Both the position numbers and the translations under genes were made by a program. A stretch of 24,130 bases of DNA. Source: Silene noctiflora. Its lineage: Eukaryota > Streptophyta > Magnoliopsida > Caryophyllales > Caryophyllaceae. Positions 11,001-19,719 of the stretch are shown here, one piece after another. A model generated the notes under the pieces. The model worked only from the letters and a program-made list of their open reading frames with translations, was not told the origin of the DNA and did not search any database. Each line of letters begins with the position of its first letter. Within the stretch, counting starts at the first letter, position 1. The stretch spans positions 11,972 to 36,101 of the forward strand of contig VHZZ01015160.1 of the NCBI GenBank assembly GCA_009801015.1, in the 5' to 3' direction.

Positions 11001-14000
11001 GTTGTCAGTAGGTGGCGCCTTGGTTGCCCTACAGTGTCATATAATGTAAACAATGTGCCTAGAGCAATAGCTTAAATGTCTAAGACAAGCCAACACGGGA
11101 ACATTGGACAGTCCTAATATGCGAGTGGTTGACAGGTTATAGGCAGATAATGTATTAGCAGCAACAAATGTCGTGCATTCATGGCTTACTAAAAAATTCT
11201 GCGAAATTTTATTCCGGACAATAATATTGGTTTAGTGACTACAGAACACAAATATGAGATACAGTGCTCACCAATGGAACAAATGCAGACAAGAGGTAAA
11301 CGCACAAAATAATTTACAATGCAAAAGATAGAATGAATTGACACAATGTCACTCACATCAGATAATATATTATATAATGCATCTTCATCCTGAGGTATTA
11401 TTTTCGACTTTATTCCTTATAAAAATATTTACAGCCCACCTCGAATTATTTGGAATCAAGGAGAAAACACAGCAGAACGGCCTTTTAAGAAAAGACCAGG
11501 GAACTAGCACCGAAAGGGGAAATAAATAACAGATGATTAGGCTAATGTAAAGCTCAAAAGCACTACTACTAGATTTCACAGCAATGCATTGAAGTTCTTT
11601 CAAGCTCTAACCTCGAAAAATGTGACGGAAATGCCACTCGCTACCATGCAGATCACTTGCGATAAGCTCTTGCGAAGGTGGCTGCTGAGACATATTCTGC
11701 AGATTGAGCAGTTTATCATGAAAATACAAACACGAAAGAAACAAGAGATTTATAATAAAAACCACAGAAATATATCCCGAGTTTAGCACCAGTATAAGTC
11801 CAGTCAAGCACGGTTCAGGAGGGAATGAAGTGACTGATATGCTTTTTGATTCCTTAGTTCTTGAATTACTACTTAACACTTCCAAAATTTGGGACCTATG
11901 TGGAAACTTAGCTCAGCAATAAAGCTTACCAGGCGTGGCAAGCATTCATCTGCATGCCTCCGAAGCACGGAAAATCCACCATGTGTGCTAGTATCAGAAG
12001 CTGTAAGTGTCTTACAAAAGGAGTGCACAACGCACCTCGGAGGCTCAGGGACGGGAAGATCCGGCTCTGTTACTTCGTTTTGCTGAGCATTAATAAAGGG
12101 AGAAAAAAAGATATGTTATAACAATTACTTTCTTGAAAGACGGTCTCCTATAATTAATGAGAGACAAACATATTTCACTATTAACCTTACACATTACCCA
12201 TTAAGTCATTAACCCACTAACTTAAAGAACTGCTCCAATTAATTTTTATATGGGCCAGTCTCCTGATATTATGACACTCATATGAGGGTTTGTGAAGTTA
12301 TAAATCTACGGGCGTCTGAGATGTAAATGAGAAAATAGAAAACAGAAAGTGGCATAAATATGATGTGTAACTTGACGGATACTTTGATAAACCACTATTT
12401 ATATGAAAACAGAAGATAGAAACAATAAAATATTGTATAAAGGCATCCACAATCTCTGTCCCTCGACTTTTATCATGAAGAGGGGTCTACAGCAATGAAG
12501 CAAATCTTACATTTTTTTCGGGAAATAGCATTATCTGAGCGTAAACTTCATCTGTCTCGGGTTCCGCCTTAGATAAAGCAAAATAGAGAGGTTAATGACA
12601 TATATCAGTTCAACCAACAGACTATAATGGGGACCAGGATACAGAAGCATCTCAAACAGAAACTTACGCTAAGTTCAATATTACCAACTTTACACAGAAT
12701 TTTTGATGACAAATTAAATGAAGGCATATGCTGTTCTACCCCCTGGTTAGTTGATGCTGCCAGCTGCAAAAAGAGAAGGATCAATCCAAGTAGAAATTGA
12801 TAATTAAAAGATGAAGATATGGATAGATCCGAAGGCCATCATCACTTGATACAATTTTTTTTCTTTGATAATTAAAATTAATGTCTTACACAAATGATGT
12901 AACACCCAAGCATCAGCCTTAGATTCTCAATAAACCATTGATAAATCCAACGACTGAGGTTCACTTGATACAAAATTCTTATTTGTAAATTCAAAAAATC
13001 ACAGATGACATAACACCCAAGTTTCAACCTTACCAGGTTTTTTTTTTTCAAATGGCCTATAACGAAACCAAATCGCTATTTACAATGGCTGACTGCTAGA
13101 TCACAATAAAAAGAAGCGTGCGCCATTTACTGGGCTTTTTTCGCTTTGTTCGATCATATTCCAAAACAAAAAAATAGCAAGTCTTAGGCTCCATCGGAAA
13201 TGGAAACCAGATACCATTTAATGTACAGAAAAATAAACCAAAACAAGGAGATATGAGTGCCTGGCAAATGTGATGACTACAGATCCATATCCAGATAAGA
13301 ACTATACCAAGTGAAGGGGAAAGCTATCACGTGACAGACAAATAGTTCAGTAAGGGGTATCACACCAAAAGCAACGGGAATAACAAAAAAAAAAAGACAT
13401 TAGCAATGAAAAAGCAATTTTGGAACAGATTATACGTTAAGAGAATAAGAACTAAAAAATTCCATATACCTGCTCCATATGACCTTGCGGAAAATAATAA
13501 ACATGCTCCCCTTCATGTGGAAGGTTTACGAGAGGACCAGCACAAGCATACCACAATTCTTTGTACAAAGCATCTAGAGACAATTACAAAATTTAATCAT
13601 TCTCACATTAGAATACATAAAATTCTAAGAACATCAGAATCATCAGGAAGTAGGAACACAGCCACATATAAGAACCAGTCGCACACAAAAAAAATCAGTT
13701 ACAAGGGAGACATTTATACATAGATTATAAAATACAAAAGAAGTATATGTTAAATCCAAATCCTACTATTGTTTAATTCAGTCAAAGAATCGCCACTTGA
13801 CAAATACAGTCTATTGACTTAGAGAAGATATAGTAGCACAAAATTTGAAGAAATATTTCTTGCTTCATAGAGAATAAGGGCCAATAAAGATGATTAATAA
13901 CACGCAACCCAATCAATACCTAAATGCATACAGAATTATGTTATTTAGAGTTTTAGACATCACCCTACTAAAGCAAGAATGCATCATAAAAGGAAACACA

Positions 14001-14129
14001 AGAATAGTGAAAAAAATTTAGCCTAAAAGTAAAGAGCACTACATAATTACAGAGTGAAGTGAGAATAATTTAGAATTTCAGACCTTCTTCTTGTTTTCCA
14101 CGAGATCGCTGAGTGTTTGCAAGAGCCAT
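7092..14129 (-). CDS. ARF1: Auxin response factor, ARF1-type (class B repressor), 14 coding exons, 662 aa
   Basis: A nuclear transcription factor that binds TGTC-type auxin response elements and, in this subclass, mostly represses. Coding exons on the minus strand, 5' to 3': 14129-14084, 13573-13470, 12763-12668, 12567-12511, 12082-11930, 11696-11612, 11028-10938, 10794-10630, 10481-10362, 10277-10202, 9973-9808, 9592-9123, 8018-7831, 7263-7092. They total 1989 nt and every junction keeps frame. Domains: flanking dimerisation/B3 region 17-220, ARF domain about 250-331, middle region 387-543 with RLFGI (467-471), PB1 543-640. Assignment to ARF1 rests on remembered family features: [39 protein letters not shown], and a length within a few residues of Arabidopsis ARF1 (665). 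An in-frame TAG lies 12 nt upstream of the ATG in genomic sequence. All introns are GT-AG except the seventh. A 1:1 orthologue claim would need a tree. Confidence 0.93.
7264..7830 (-). other. ARF coding intron 13, no internal gene
   Basis: A 567-nt GT-AG intron with donor GTAAGTTT and acceptor TTTATACAG. No repeat or nested gene was recognised inside. Confidence 0.8.
8019..9122 (-). other. ARF coding intron 12, 1.1 kb, no internal gene
   Basis: A GT-AG intron with donor GTAAGTCTT and acceptor TTACACCAG. A TACGGAGTA string lies near 8168. No element with clear ends and no supported frame were found. Confidence 0.8.
9123..9592 (-). other. ARF1: Middle-region exon (coding exon 12) with RLFGI repression-type motif
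   Basis: The largest exon, 470 nt, covers residues 387-543. It lacks the glutamine richness of activator ARFs and is Ser/Gly/Pro-rich, as in repressor (class B) ARFs. A four-glycine run leads into CRLFGIQL (466-473), the R/K-LFG-V/I motif that in class B ARFs recruits TOPLESS-type corepressors. [11 protein letters not shown] and QSRTCTK near its end match the ARF1 lineage. A basic patch RNKRPRP (367-373) in the preceding exon is a likely nuclear localisation signal. Confidence 0.8.
10202..10794 (-). other. ARF1: ARF (Aux_resp) domain exons (coding exons 8-10)
   Basis: Exon 8 (10794-10630) begins with [12 protein letters not shown] and continues with [20 protein letters not shown]. Exon 9 (10481-10362) encodes [17 protein letters not shown] and [14 protein letters not shown]. 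Exon 10 (10277-10202) encodes FSGTIVGV, a run of five serines and SEWRSLK. Together with the N-terminal segment this ancillary region supports dimerisation of the DNA-binding unit. The match to ARF1-type proteins is closer here than to ARF2 or ARF9 types as I remember them. Confidence 0.88.
10795..10937 (-). other. GC-AG intron of the ARF gene (coding intron 7)
   Basis: Exon 7 ends TTGAG and is followed by GCAAGTTTT, the AG|GCAAGT consensus of the rare GC-AG class; the intron is 143 nt and ends GGACAG. Splicing there gives the conserved junction FL-R-GEN with a split AG|A codon. The nearest GT alternative, three bases downstream, leads to a frame that meets TGA at once. The GC donor is therefore required for the conserved protein. 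Confidence 0.85.
10938..12082 (-). other. ARF1: B3 DNA-binding domain exons (coding exons 5-7) of the ARF gene
   Basis: Exon 5 (12082-11930, residues 102-152) carries [20 protein letters not shown], the hallmark start of an ARF B3 fold; H135 and G136 fall where the family's DNA-contacting His-Gly pair lies. Exon 6 (11696-11612, residues 153-180) encodes [11 protein letters not shown] and WHFRHIFRG. Exon 7 (11028-10938, residues 181-210) encodes [11 protein letters not shown] and the [10 protein letters not shown] strand, with R184/R185 where the family's DNA-contacting arginines lie. No key residue appears lost, so DNA binding is expected to be intact. Residue roles come from known ARF structures, not from this sequence. 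Confidence 0.9.
11029..11611 (-). other. ARF coding intron 6
   Basis: A 583-nt GT-AG intron with donor GTTAGAGC and acceptor CACTGTAG. Short open frames on both strands lack any family signature. Confidence 0.8.
12083..12510 (-). repeat. ARF coding intron 4, carrying an AAGACGGTCTC-type repeat
   Basis: A 428-nt GT-AG intron. The stretch at about 12130-12300 holds GAAAGACGGTCTCC, a GAGAGACAAA stretch and a GGGCCAGTCTCCTGAT stretch, which I recognise as a dispersed repeat type of Caryophyllales-like genomes. Ends and target duplication were not resolved. Confidence 0.4.
12764..13469 (-). repeat. ARF coding intron 2, containing a segment repeated at 16640-16760
   Basis: A 706-nt GT-AG intron. 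Its part at about 13105-13215 (ATAAAAAGAAGCG, then TCATATTCCAAAACAAA, then CTCCATCGGAAATGGAAA) aligns by eye with 16649-16745 in the putative 5'-UTR intron. The shared segment looks like a diverged dispersed repeat of unknown class. Confidence 0.5.
13574..14083 (-). other. ARF coding intron 1
   Basis: A 510-nt GT-AG intron with donor GTCTGAAA and acceptor TTGTCTCTAG. It splits the Asp codon (G|AT) that precedes ALYKELW. No nested feature was found. Confidence 0.8.
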
Positions 14130-14661
14130 GAGAAGCTGCTACTACACCAGGATTACACCAAGAGCTCTATTTATAGTAGATTCTACTTCCCTGTGTTATG
14201 CAACGTGTAACAGCCTAATAGGTTACGGTGGCGTGTTTGACATAACCAACAATAAGAATAATCAGATTGACAGATGTTCTTGCATTAAAATATTTTGTGT
14301 ATAACCACGCAATCCATCAGGGGACTAGTTACCATAAATTTAGTCTAAAAGCACAATAAACATGATTAATGATGTTAAGTACACATTAAGAGGTTTATCA
14401 TTAATCCAACTAGGATCCTTCTAGATCCAAAGTGCCGATCACAACTAATCACATTCATCAGATCCACGTCAGATAAGCAATGTAGTTTAACGTGTAGCGT
14501 AGATGAGCGTTACCAACCCAAAAACATTAAACTTCATCACGAGATCTGCATTTCCATCCTGCCTTTTACCCAAACTGCCACCCGAACTCTGTGGGCTGGT
14601 ATTGGCCCCGTCCCCCCGAGATGTGAAAAACTAAGGTAGCTAATCTTTACAGAATTTTGCA

Positions 14662-14752
14662 GCAACAACATCAGAGCCTTAATCCCAAAATGATTTGGGG
14701 TCGGCTGACATGAATCATCCTTTAGAACCATCCATGGGTGATCGCACACTTC
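14662..14752 (-). mobile_element. SINE-like fragment
   Basis: The plus strand reads AACAACATCAGAGCCTTAAT, then CCCAAAATGATTTGGGGTCG and a GGCTGACATGAATCATC stretch. I recognise this as the 3' part of a SINE-like repeat common in dicots. The CAACA-type edge would be the 3' tail, so the element is probably inserted in minus orientation. The other end was not located. Confidence 0.45.
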
Positions 14753-15021
14753 AGAATGTGAAAATATAGAAAAAGAAAAGTGAAAAGCAAATGAGGAGTG
14801 AAACATAATACAAAAGTCAAGTAAAACTTATAGGGTTGAAAATCAAAGTTCATATTTCTTCTATAAAAACTTAGAATTTACAGAATTTTGCGACTCCATA
14901 AAATCTAAAAGACTCTAATCAAATGACTCTAAAATGTACACTCAGTAACATCATCAATTTTTGTTGTATGAGCCATAAGAAAAAAGATCCTACAATCAGT
15001 TGTATCTACAACCAGATGGAA

Positions 15022-15080
15022 GTTACTTAACTAGCTTAAAGGTATCGAGTTTAGCTCAGCTACTTGGCTAGTTAAGTAAC
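15022..15080. repeat. Perfect 14-bp inverted repeat (hairpin-forming)
   Basis: GTTACTTAACTAGC at 15022-15035 is the exact inverse of GCTAGTTAAGTAAC at 15067-15080, with a 31-base loop. It could be the end pair of a tiny foldback element or a plain palindrome. No function can be assigned. Confidence 0.7.
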
Positions 15081-15400
15081 ATTGTAAAGGAAATGTGCCC
15101 ATATACAAAGTAATTGACCTAACTTTAAAGCTAACTGAGTACATTTGTAAACGAGATCCATAGCTTTACAAGTGAGCTTAACAAAAATTATATGGTTGTA
15201 CATAAAAACAGTTGTATGATCCATCAACCAGAGATTTATAGAATAGAAAAAGGGTAATAAATTATTAGTTCTTCAGTTGAAATGCTCCATTAAAATGCCC
15301 TTGGTCATGTAACTTTTTTTCATTTCCATCTACATCTACATACCAAATGAGAAACCGCTAGCACAGTAAATCCTAACGTGCCTCTTAGTAAAAAAAATTA

Positions 15401-15645
15401 CTCCCTCCGTCTCAATGGATTCTTTACATTTCCTTTTTGACACTATTCACAACTTAATATTCTCGACAATCTATAAGAGAAAATATAGTTATGTGGAATC
15501 TTGTTTGATTCGTCTTTGTGAGTACATTAAGAAAATCAAATTTTTATAATTTTGATCAATGCAAAATGAAAAATATTGATGGTGTAAAATGCGTCTTGGC
15601 AAATGTGAAAAGGCAAACGTAAAGAATCTCTTGAGACGTAGGGAG
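15401..15645. mobile_element. Stowaway-like MITE (copy 2)
   Basis: The ends are CTCCCTCCGTCTCAATGGAT and, inverted, CTCCCTACGTCTCAAGAGAT, both continuing into TTCTTTAC. A TA dinucleotide flanks each end (15399-15400, 15646-15647). The core shares GTNATGTGNNATCTT and ATCAAATTTTNATAATTTTNA with the element at 3790-4051. It lies in the putative leader intron of the ARF gene. Confidence 0.82.
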
Positions 15646-15884
15646 TATAAGTGAATGATGTAGAGTAATTCTTTAGTTTTCTTCTTATCGCATCTAAGAC
15701 ACGATCTTTACTATACTTTTTTACTAGATAAGGGAAAATTATTTCAATTTGAAAGGAAAGAAAAATGTTTTAATTTTCTCCTCCCCGATTAAAAATAATA
15801 TAAAGAGAAAAGAAGGGGAAGAAGCAATGAAAATAGCAGGTTAACAACCCATACTCGACCTATCCAATATCCAGCACACCTTGT

Positions 15885-16200
15885 TTGAGGAGGCGTAAAA
15901 TGCACCAAAGCACCCAGCGACAAGGCGGAGACGTGCGCTTTTTGGGCACAAGGGGACCTATTTTTGGTAGCAAATTTGTCTTTTCCAATAAAATTTTGGG
16001 TTATAATACCCTTTTAAGAATTTTCAAGTTGTCAAACACATAACGAGTAAGAGTTAGAAATAATGGGTAAAAGAAATGGCTTAATTAAAGCTGTAGAAGA
16101 AAATGATATGAAGTGCGTACTAGTGAGTCTTGTTGGGCAAGCCTCATCTACAAGGAGCGCCAAAAATACACCAAGGCGTTTCGGCAAAAGCCTCATCCCT
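15885..16200. repeat. GGCG/AGGCG-rich low-copy-like repeat remnant
   Basis: Motifs such as GAGGAGGCGTAAAATGCACC, GACAAGGCGGAGACG and CCAAGGCGTTTCGGC recur here. They resemble the AGGCGC-rich dispersed repeats of plant spacers. Edges were not defined. Confidence 0.3.
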
Positions 16201-16483
16201 AGTGCACCTAAACTATCACATACAATGTCTCATGTCTACATTTTGACTAGGCGCACTAGAAACCCCTTTTTTAACTAAGCATCACGCCACCACACTCAAC
16301 CACAAAAACAACACTAACACGCCACATGATTCAAACTGACAGCCTGCTGCGTCGAACAAAATACAATGAATTCCGACTAAAATTCAGAAGGATTGTATGG
16401 GCTCCATGCATGGTTTAGTGTCCAAATGACGGCCATCATGTTCAAATCCAGAATAATCAAGGTCAAATAAGCCTAAACCCTTA

Positions 16484-16590
16484 CAACAATAACATTACCT
16501 TAGTGCCTCCATAGCTCCCGCATATTGGGGAGTAGGGTGTGGGATGTACACAATTTTACTCTTGTGTTAGCAATACAAAGTGGTTGTTTC
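16484..16590 (-). mobile_element. AU-type SINE remnant, copy 1 (3' part)
   Basis: On the plus strand: ACAACAATAACATTACCTTA, GTGCCTCCATAGCTCCCGC, GGGGAGTAGGGTGTGGGATG, then TTAGCAATACAAAGTGGTTG. This is the reverse complement of the AU SINE 3' region, whose tail is TTG repeats, so the element sits in minus orientation. The tRNA-like 5' part is missing or too diverged to see. Confidence 0.65.
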
Positions 16591-16792
16591 TATATTACTA
16601 AATATGAAAATTGCTTCGAGAAATGATCGAAGGACTGGTACTTCACGATAAAAAGAAGCGCCACGACTTTAGGGAGCCATTTTGCTTTATGCCATCATAA
16701 TCCAAAACCAAAGAGTAATGAGTCTCTGGCTTCATTGAAAATGGAAAACAAAGTAATTCTAAACCCTGGGAGACATTGGGATTCCTTAGATA

Positions 16793-16905
16793 AACAACAA
16801 CAATACACTATTCTCTTTAAGGCTCCTCCAGATTGTGGGAGTAAGGGGAGCTCGAATGTATGCAACCTTACCATGGTAATAGCAACACGAAGAAATTGTT
16901 TCCAA
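16793..16905 (-). mobile_element. AU-type SINE remnant, copy 2
   Basis: The same plan as copy 1: AACAACAACAATACACTATT, GGCTCCTCCAGATTGTGGGA, GTAAGGGGAGCTCGAATG, GCAACCTTACCATGGTAATA and GAAATTGTTTCC. The inverted TTG-tail is at the left, so it too is in minus orientation. It retains GTTTCC, closer to the SINE consensus than copy 1. Confidence 0.65.
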
Positions 16906-17688
16906 AGACTACGAAATGTTTGGAGCAAATATGCAAAGATCAAAATAAAACATGCATCGCATGAAGGAATAGTATGTATATTTCATAGGAAATTCGTGGA
17001 AAAATCATCGCGTCTGCCTCTGATTTCTTTATCATCTATGAGGATGGCCATGACAGGAAACAAATATAAATGATCATAGCTACATGCGTAATGGTACACC
17101 TCTATTACCATTAACATCCAATTAGCAACATTGGAACATTCCATACAGAGTTACACACAAACCCGGATACTACATTCTCCAAATTACCCGACTAAGCTAT
17201 AAGCAGTTAAGGAAAAAACATAAATGTACATCAGTTACATCCTACTGGCTATAAATTCTCCGATTGTACTACCACCGAAAAATTTACTATTAGTTACAAT
17301 TACCGAAATTGCTATTAGTTACGCGAAAAATCCTTACCTACCCCAGCTAGCAGCTATACCACATTTTCCTTCTACTTAAATTCTACTCGAGTTTGCCATT
17401 ATGGTATACACCTTAGTTCACAAGTCTTAATTTTTATTCTACTTAATTACTACTCGTATTTAGTTATTTGCGGAAAATGCTCTCAATTCCAACATTTTCA
17501 TTGGCTTCGTGTACGATGACATGGTACACCGGGTATACCTAAGAATTTCGCGGCATCTGCCCCAAATAAGTTTCTCATAGCTCAACCAAAACACCTAAAA
17601 AATAAAATTATAATGCAAAATAAATAAATAAATAAACACATTAATTAGATACGGAGTACTATATGTCAAGAAATGAGTAATTGTGTAC

Positions 17689-17990
17689 CTTAGGATTAGT
17701 TCGAGTGAGGAATAGAGCTGAAATTGGATCAAAATAACCCATAAATTAGACCCAAAAGCATCAAATTTGAGCAATTCCCAGTTGCTGACTGTAGTTTAAA
17801 GTTCAGATTCTTGAATATTCAAGTCAAATTGGGAAAGGGAAAAAATTAGGGTTTGGTAGATAAAAAAATTTAAAAATTGAAAAGGTTGGGAATTTGGAAG
17901 GTAAAAGGTTGGAAATGCAGAAAGAGATGTGGATTTGGATCGTCTTTGCCTGGTCGAAGCCGACAGCTTCTTTTCCTCCCTTCAACTATT
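17689..17990 (-). other. Putative non-coding first exon (5' UTR) of the ARF gene
   Basis: On the minus strand this stretch is pyrimidine-rich with AAACCCTA (telo-box, 17847-17854), no ATG before 17761, and ends at a good donor (17689). ARF1-type genes commonly carry a leader intron, which supports the reading. The transcription start is not known; 17990 is an approximate upper edge. Confidence 0.5.
17729..17761 (-). CDS. Upstream ORF in the putative ARF leader (10 codons)
   Basis: The first ATG of the putative leader opens a ten-codon frame, MLLGLIYGLF, then TGA. A second ATG at 17742 overlaps it in another frame. Several ARF mRNAs are known to be translationally controlled by uORFs. Whether this one is transcribed depends on the 5' exon being real. 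Confidence 0.35.
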   Translation of the reverse strand: MLLGLIYGLF

Positions 17991-18058
17991 ATTTTAAACA
18001 TCATAAATGGTATAATCCGTAATACAAGACGGTTTCACGCAATAAAACGAATTTTATA
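17960..18058 (-). promoter_or_regulatory. Putative ARF core promoter with TATA box and TGTCGG auxin response element
   Basis: TATAAAA lies on the minus strand at 18052-18058. TGTCGG, the high-affinity ARF-binding variant of the auxin response element, lies at 17960-17965 (CCGACA on the plus strand), inside a small GAAGC/GCTTC inverted repeat. If the start is about 30 nt after the TATA box, the AuxRE is in the early leader. Autoregulation is an inference. Transposon sequence begins at about 18064. Confidence 0.35.
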
Positions 18059-18208
18059 AAATTATTGGAATTACTTTTTGCGGATTTTACTTTTCATCGA
18101 CTACCCTTCTTATCTAAACCTCAAGTAATTTATATCAAACTTTTTTTTCCTAAAACTTAATTAATGTAATTACTCCAGAGACTTGAACAATAGATCATAA
18201 TCCTTCAA

Positions 18209-19120
18209 CGTAATTTATTTTCGCAATACATATTTTACTCATCATAGTATTTTTTGCACAAATCTTTCCATTTCTTTATCCTTGACTAAAAATTATCAAT
18301 CTCAATTCTCTCTATCTTCTCTCTATTGTCAAATCATTTACTCCCTTCAACCCCTTTCAAATTCTTCAATTATGAATAATTATTCGAGTATAAAGCAGGT
18401 ATTTAATTCGCTAATCCATTATTAATAATTCACTTGATTATTTGTTATAGTTTATATCTTTTCTAATTAGGGTTTATATTCAAATTAATTAGGGAATCAC
18501 TGCCCCTATTTACTTCACAAATTATTATAGTTTTTTTTGCTTTTTCTTTCATAAGTATGTAGTAATTGGTTAGATTTATTTTTCAAGGCACTACATAATA
18601 GTATTACAAAGGCAGTCGATGCGTTCATAAAGACAATTTATCAATAGAGTAAAATGTTTGTGAAAATAATTTTTCAATGAATTACATAATTTATTAATGC
18701 AGTACATAATGAGGGCTTGTTTGGTTGCCCATTAAAATCATGGGATCTTAAACTTCCCAGGAACTGTAAAACATGATGTTGTTTGGTTGCCAAAATCATG
18801 GGAAGTATACTTCCTCCATTATGTGGGAAGTCACTCAACAAGCCCCCCTTGATCATTAGAAATTCCCACATGAATTAACTTTCCACATGCAAACCAAACA
18901 CTTTTTGGAAATTCACATGAATTGGAAATTCATGTGAACTTGAAGTTCCCGGGAACTTTAATTCCCTTATGTCAACCAAACAAGCCCTGAGTGTGTTTAA
19001 TTAGAGAGAATACATTAAAGAGAGATATTAGACAGAGAAAATTAAAGGGGAAGTGAAAAGGGTATAATTGTCAACAGTTTACTGCAATGCGTAAAATGTG
19101 TACTGCGAAAATCAGCACTC
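18209..19120. mobile_element. hAT-like non-autonomous element, copy A
   Basis: It is flanked by TCCTTCAA (18201-18208) and TTCTTCAA (19121-19128), an 8-bp duplication with one mismatch. Subterminal inverted repeats are ATTTTCGCAATACATATTTT at left and ATTTTCGCAGTACACATTTT inverted at right. It carries a 275-bp MITE inside. The first eight bases of the two ends do not match each other, so exact termini need checking. No coding capacity. Confidence 0.65.
18713..18987. mobile_element. 275-bp MITE with GGGCTTGTTTGGTTG terminal repeats
   Basis: The ends are GGGCTTGTTTGGTTGCC and, inverted, GGGCTTGTTTGGTTGAC. TGA flanks both sides (18710-18712, 18988-18990), a 3-bp duplication as in PIF/Harbinger elements. 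The interior folds on itself, for example TTCACATGAATT with AATTCATGTGAA near 18920-18950. It sits inside hAT-like copy A. Confidence 0.8.
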
Positions 19121-19719
19121 TTCTTCAATTAATGAAGTAATTCAATTTATTATTTTTTCAATTGTAATTAATTAATCAAAAGTATGTGTTAGAATATAAA
19201 ATTAGGGTTTAATGAATTTTATTTAATCAATCAAATTAAGATTGGTGGTAGTCTGTGGTGCTAGACAGCTAGTGGCGCGGTGGACGATGACTCGTAACAT
19301 ACGATATACTCATATACTTATATATTGATTCCACATATGACATACGCACCCGGCTACAGATATACACTTTTGACTCTTCATTGTCAATGTCGTGCGGATT
19401 ATGTACTGCTAATCAAAATATCAAATGCCTTAAACAAATCATCTTTTTTATTGAATTGTTGATCCAGCACATTACAAGTATAATCACATTCAAACATAAA
19501 ATGCACGCTCTCATCCTGATCTGCAATATGTGTAGAGAGTAATGTGGGTAAATAATTTTGAGTGGGAAAGATAGAAAAAATTGGGTAAAATTGTTGGAGG
19601 TGAAGGGAGAAAAAAAATGAATTGGATGAAGGAATAAAAAAATGACAAGGGTAAAATTGTAAAAGGCGTATGTAAAAGAGTAAAATCCGTATGTGAAAAA
19701 ACACAACCCAATTGTGTAA

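Larger units (their letters stand above)
14136..17688 (-). other. Putative 3.55-kb 5'-UTR intron of the ARF gene
   Basis: A strong donor, CCTAAG|GTACACAATT, lies at 17689/17688, and an acceptor GTAGTAGCAG ends at 14136, six bases ahead of the ATG. The acceptor has a poor pyrimidine tract, so its exact position is uncertain. The interval has no credible gene but several repeats (listed separately), as expected of a long leader intron. The alternative is a local promoter: TATAAATA lies on the minus strand at 14168-14175, but it would leave a leader of only about ten bases. Confidence 0.5.
18064..19705. mobile_element. Older TIR-type element, split by a nested insertion
   Basis: The left end reads GGAATTACTTTTTGCGGATT and the right end, inverted, reads TTTTTTCACATACGGATTTT followed by ACTCTTTTACATACGCC. 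The sister copy at 6222 starts with TTTTTCACATACGAACTTTA. The two halves (18064-18208 and 19129-19705) join into sequence that matches 6226 onward without the insert. No coding capacity; the minus-strand frames at 19399-19753 are T-rich translation of repeat sequence. The target duplication was not resolved. Confidence 0.55.

Noticed and set aside
13406-13723. 105-codon plus-strand frame across ARF exon 2
   Set aside because: It runs antisense to the [15 protein letters not shown] exon and into introns; composition is Lys/Thr/His-rich with no domain.
14168-14175. TATAAATA close to the ARF start codon as the main promoter
   Set aside because: It would leave only about ten bases of leader. A good donor and a leader-like stretch at 17.69-18.0 kb fit the family better, though an alternative promoter is not excluded.
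16484-16905. Possible tRNA genes
   Set aside because: Only the non-tRNA 3' parts of SINEs are visible; no cloverleaf with A and B boxes was found here or elsewhere in the window.
16735-17073. 112-codon plus-strand frame
   Set aside because: Much of it is translation of a SINE remnant, so coding is unlikely.
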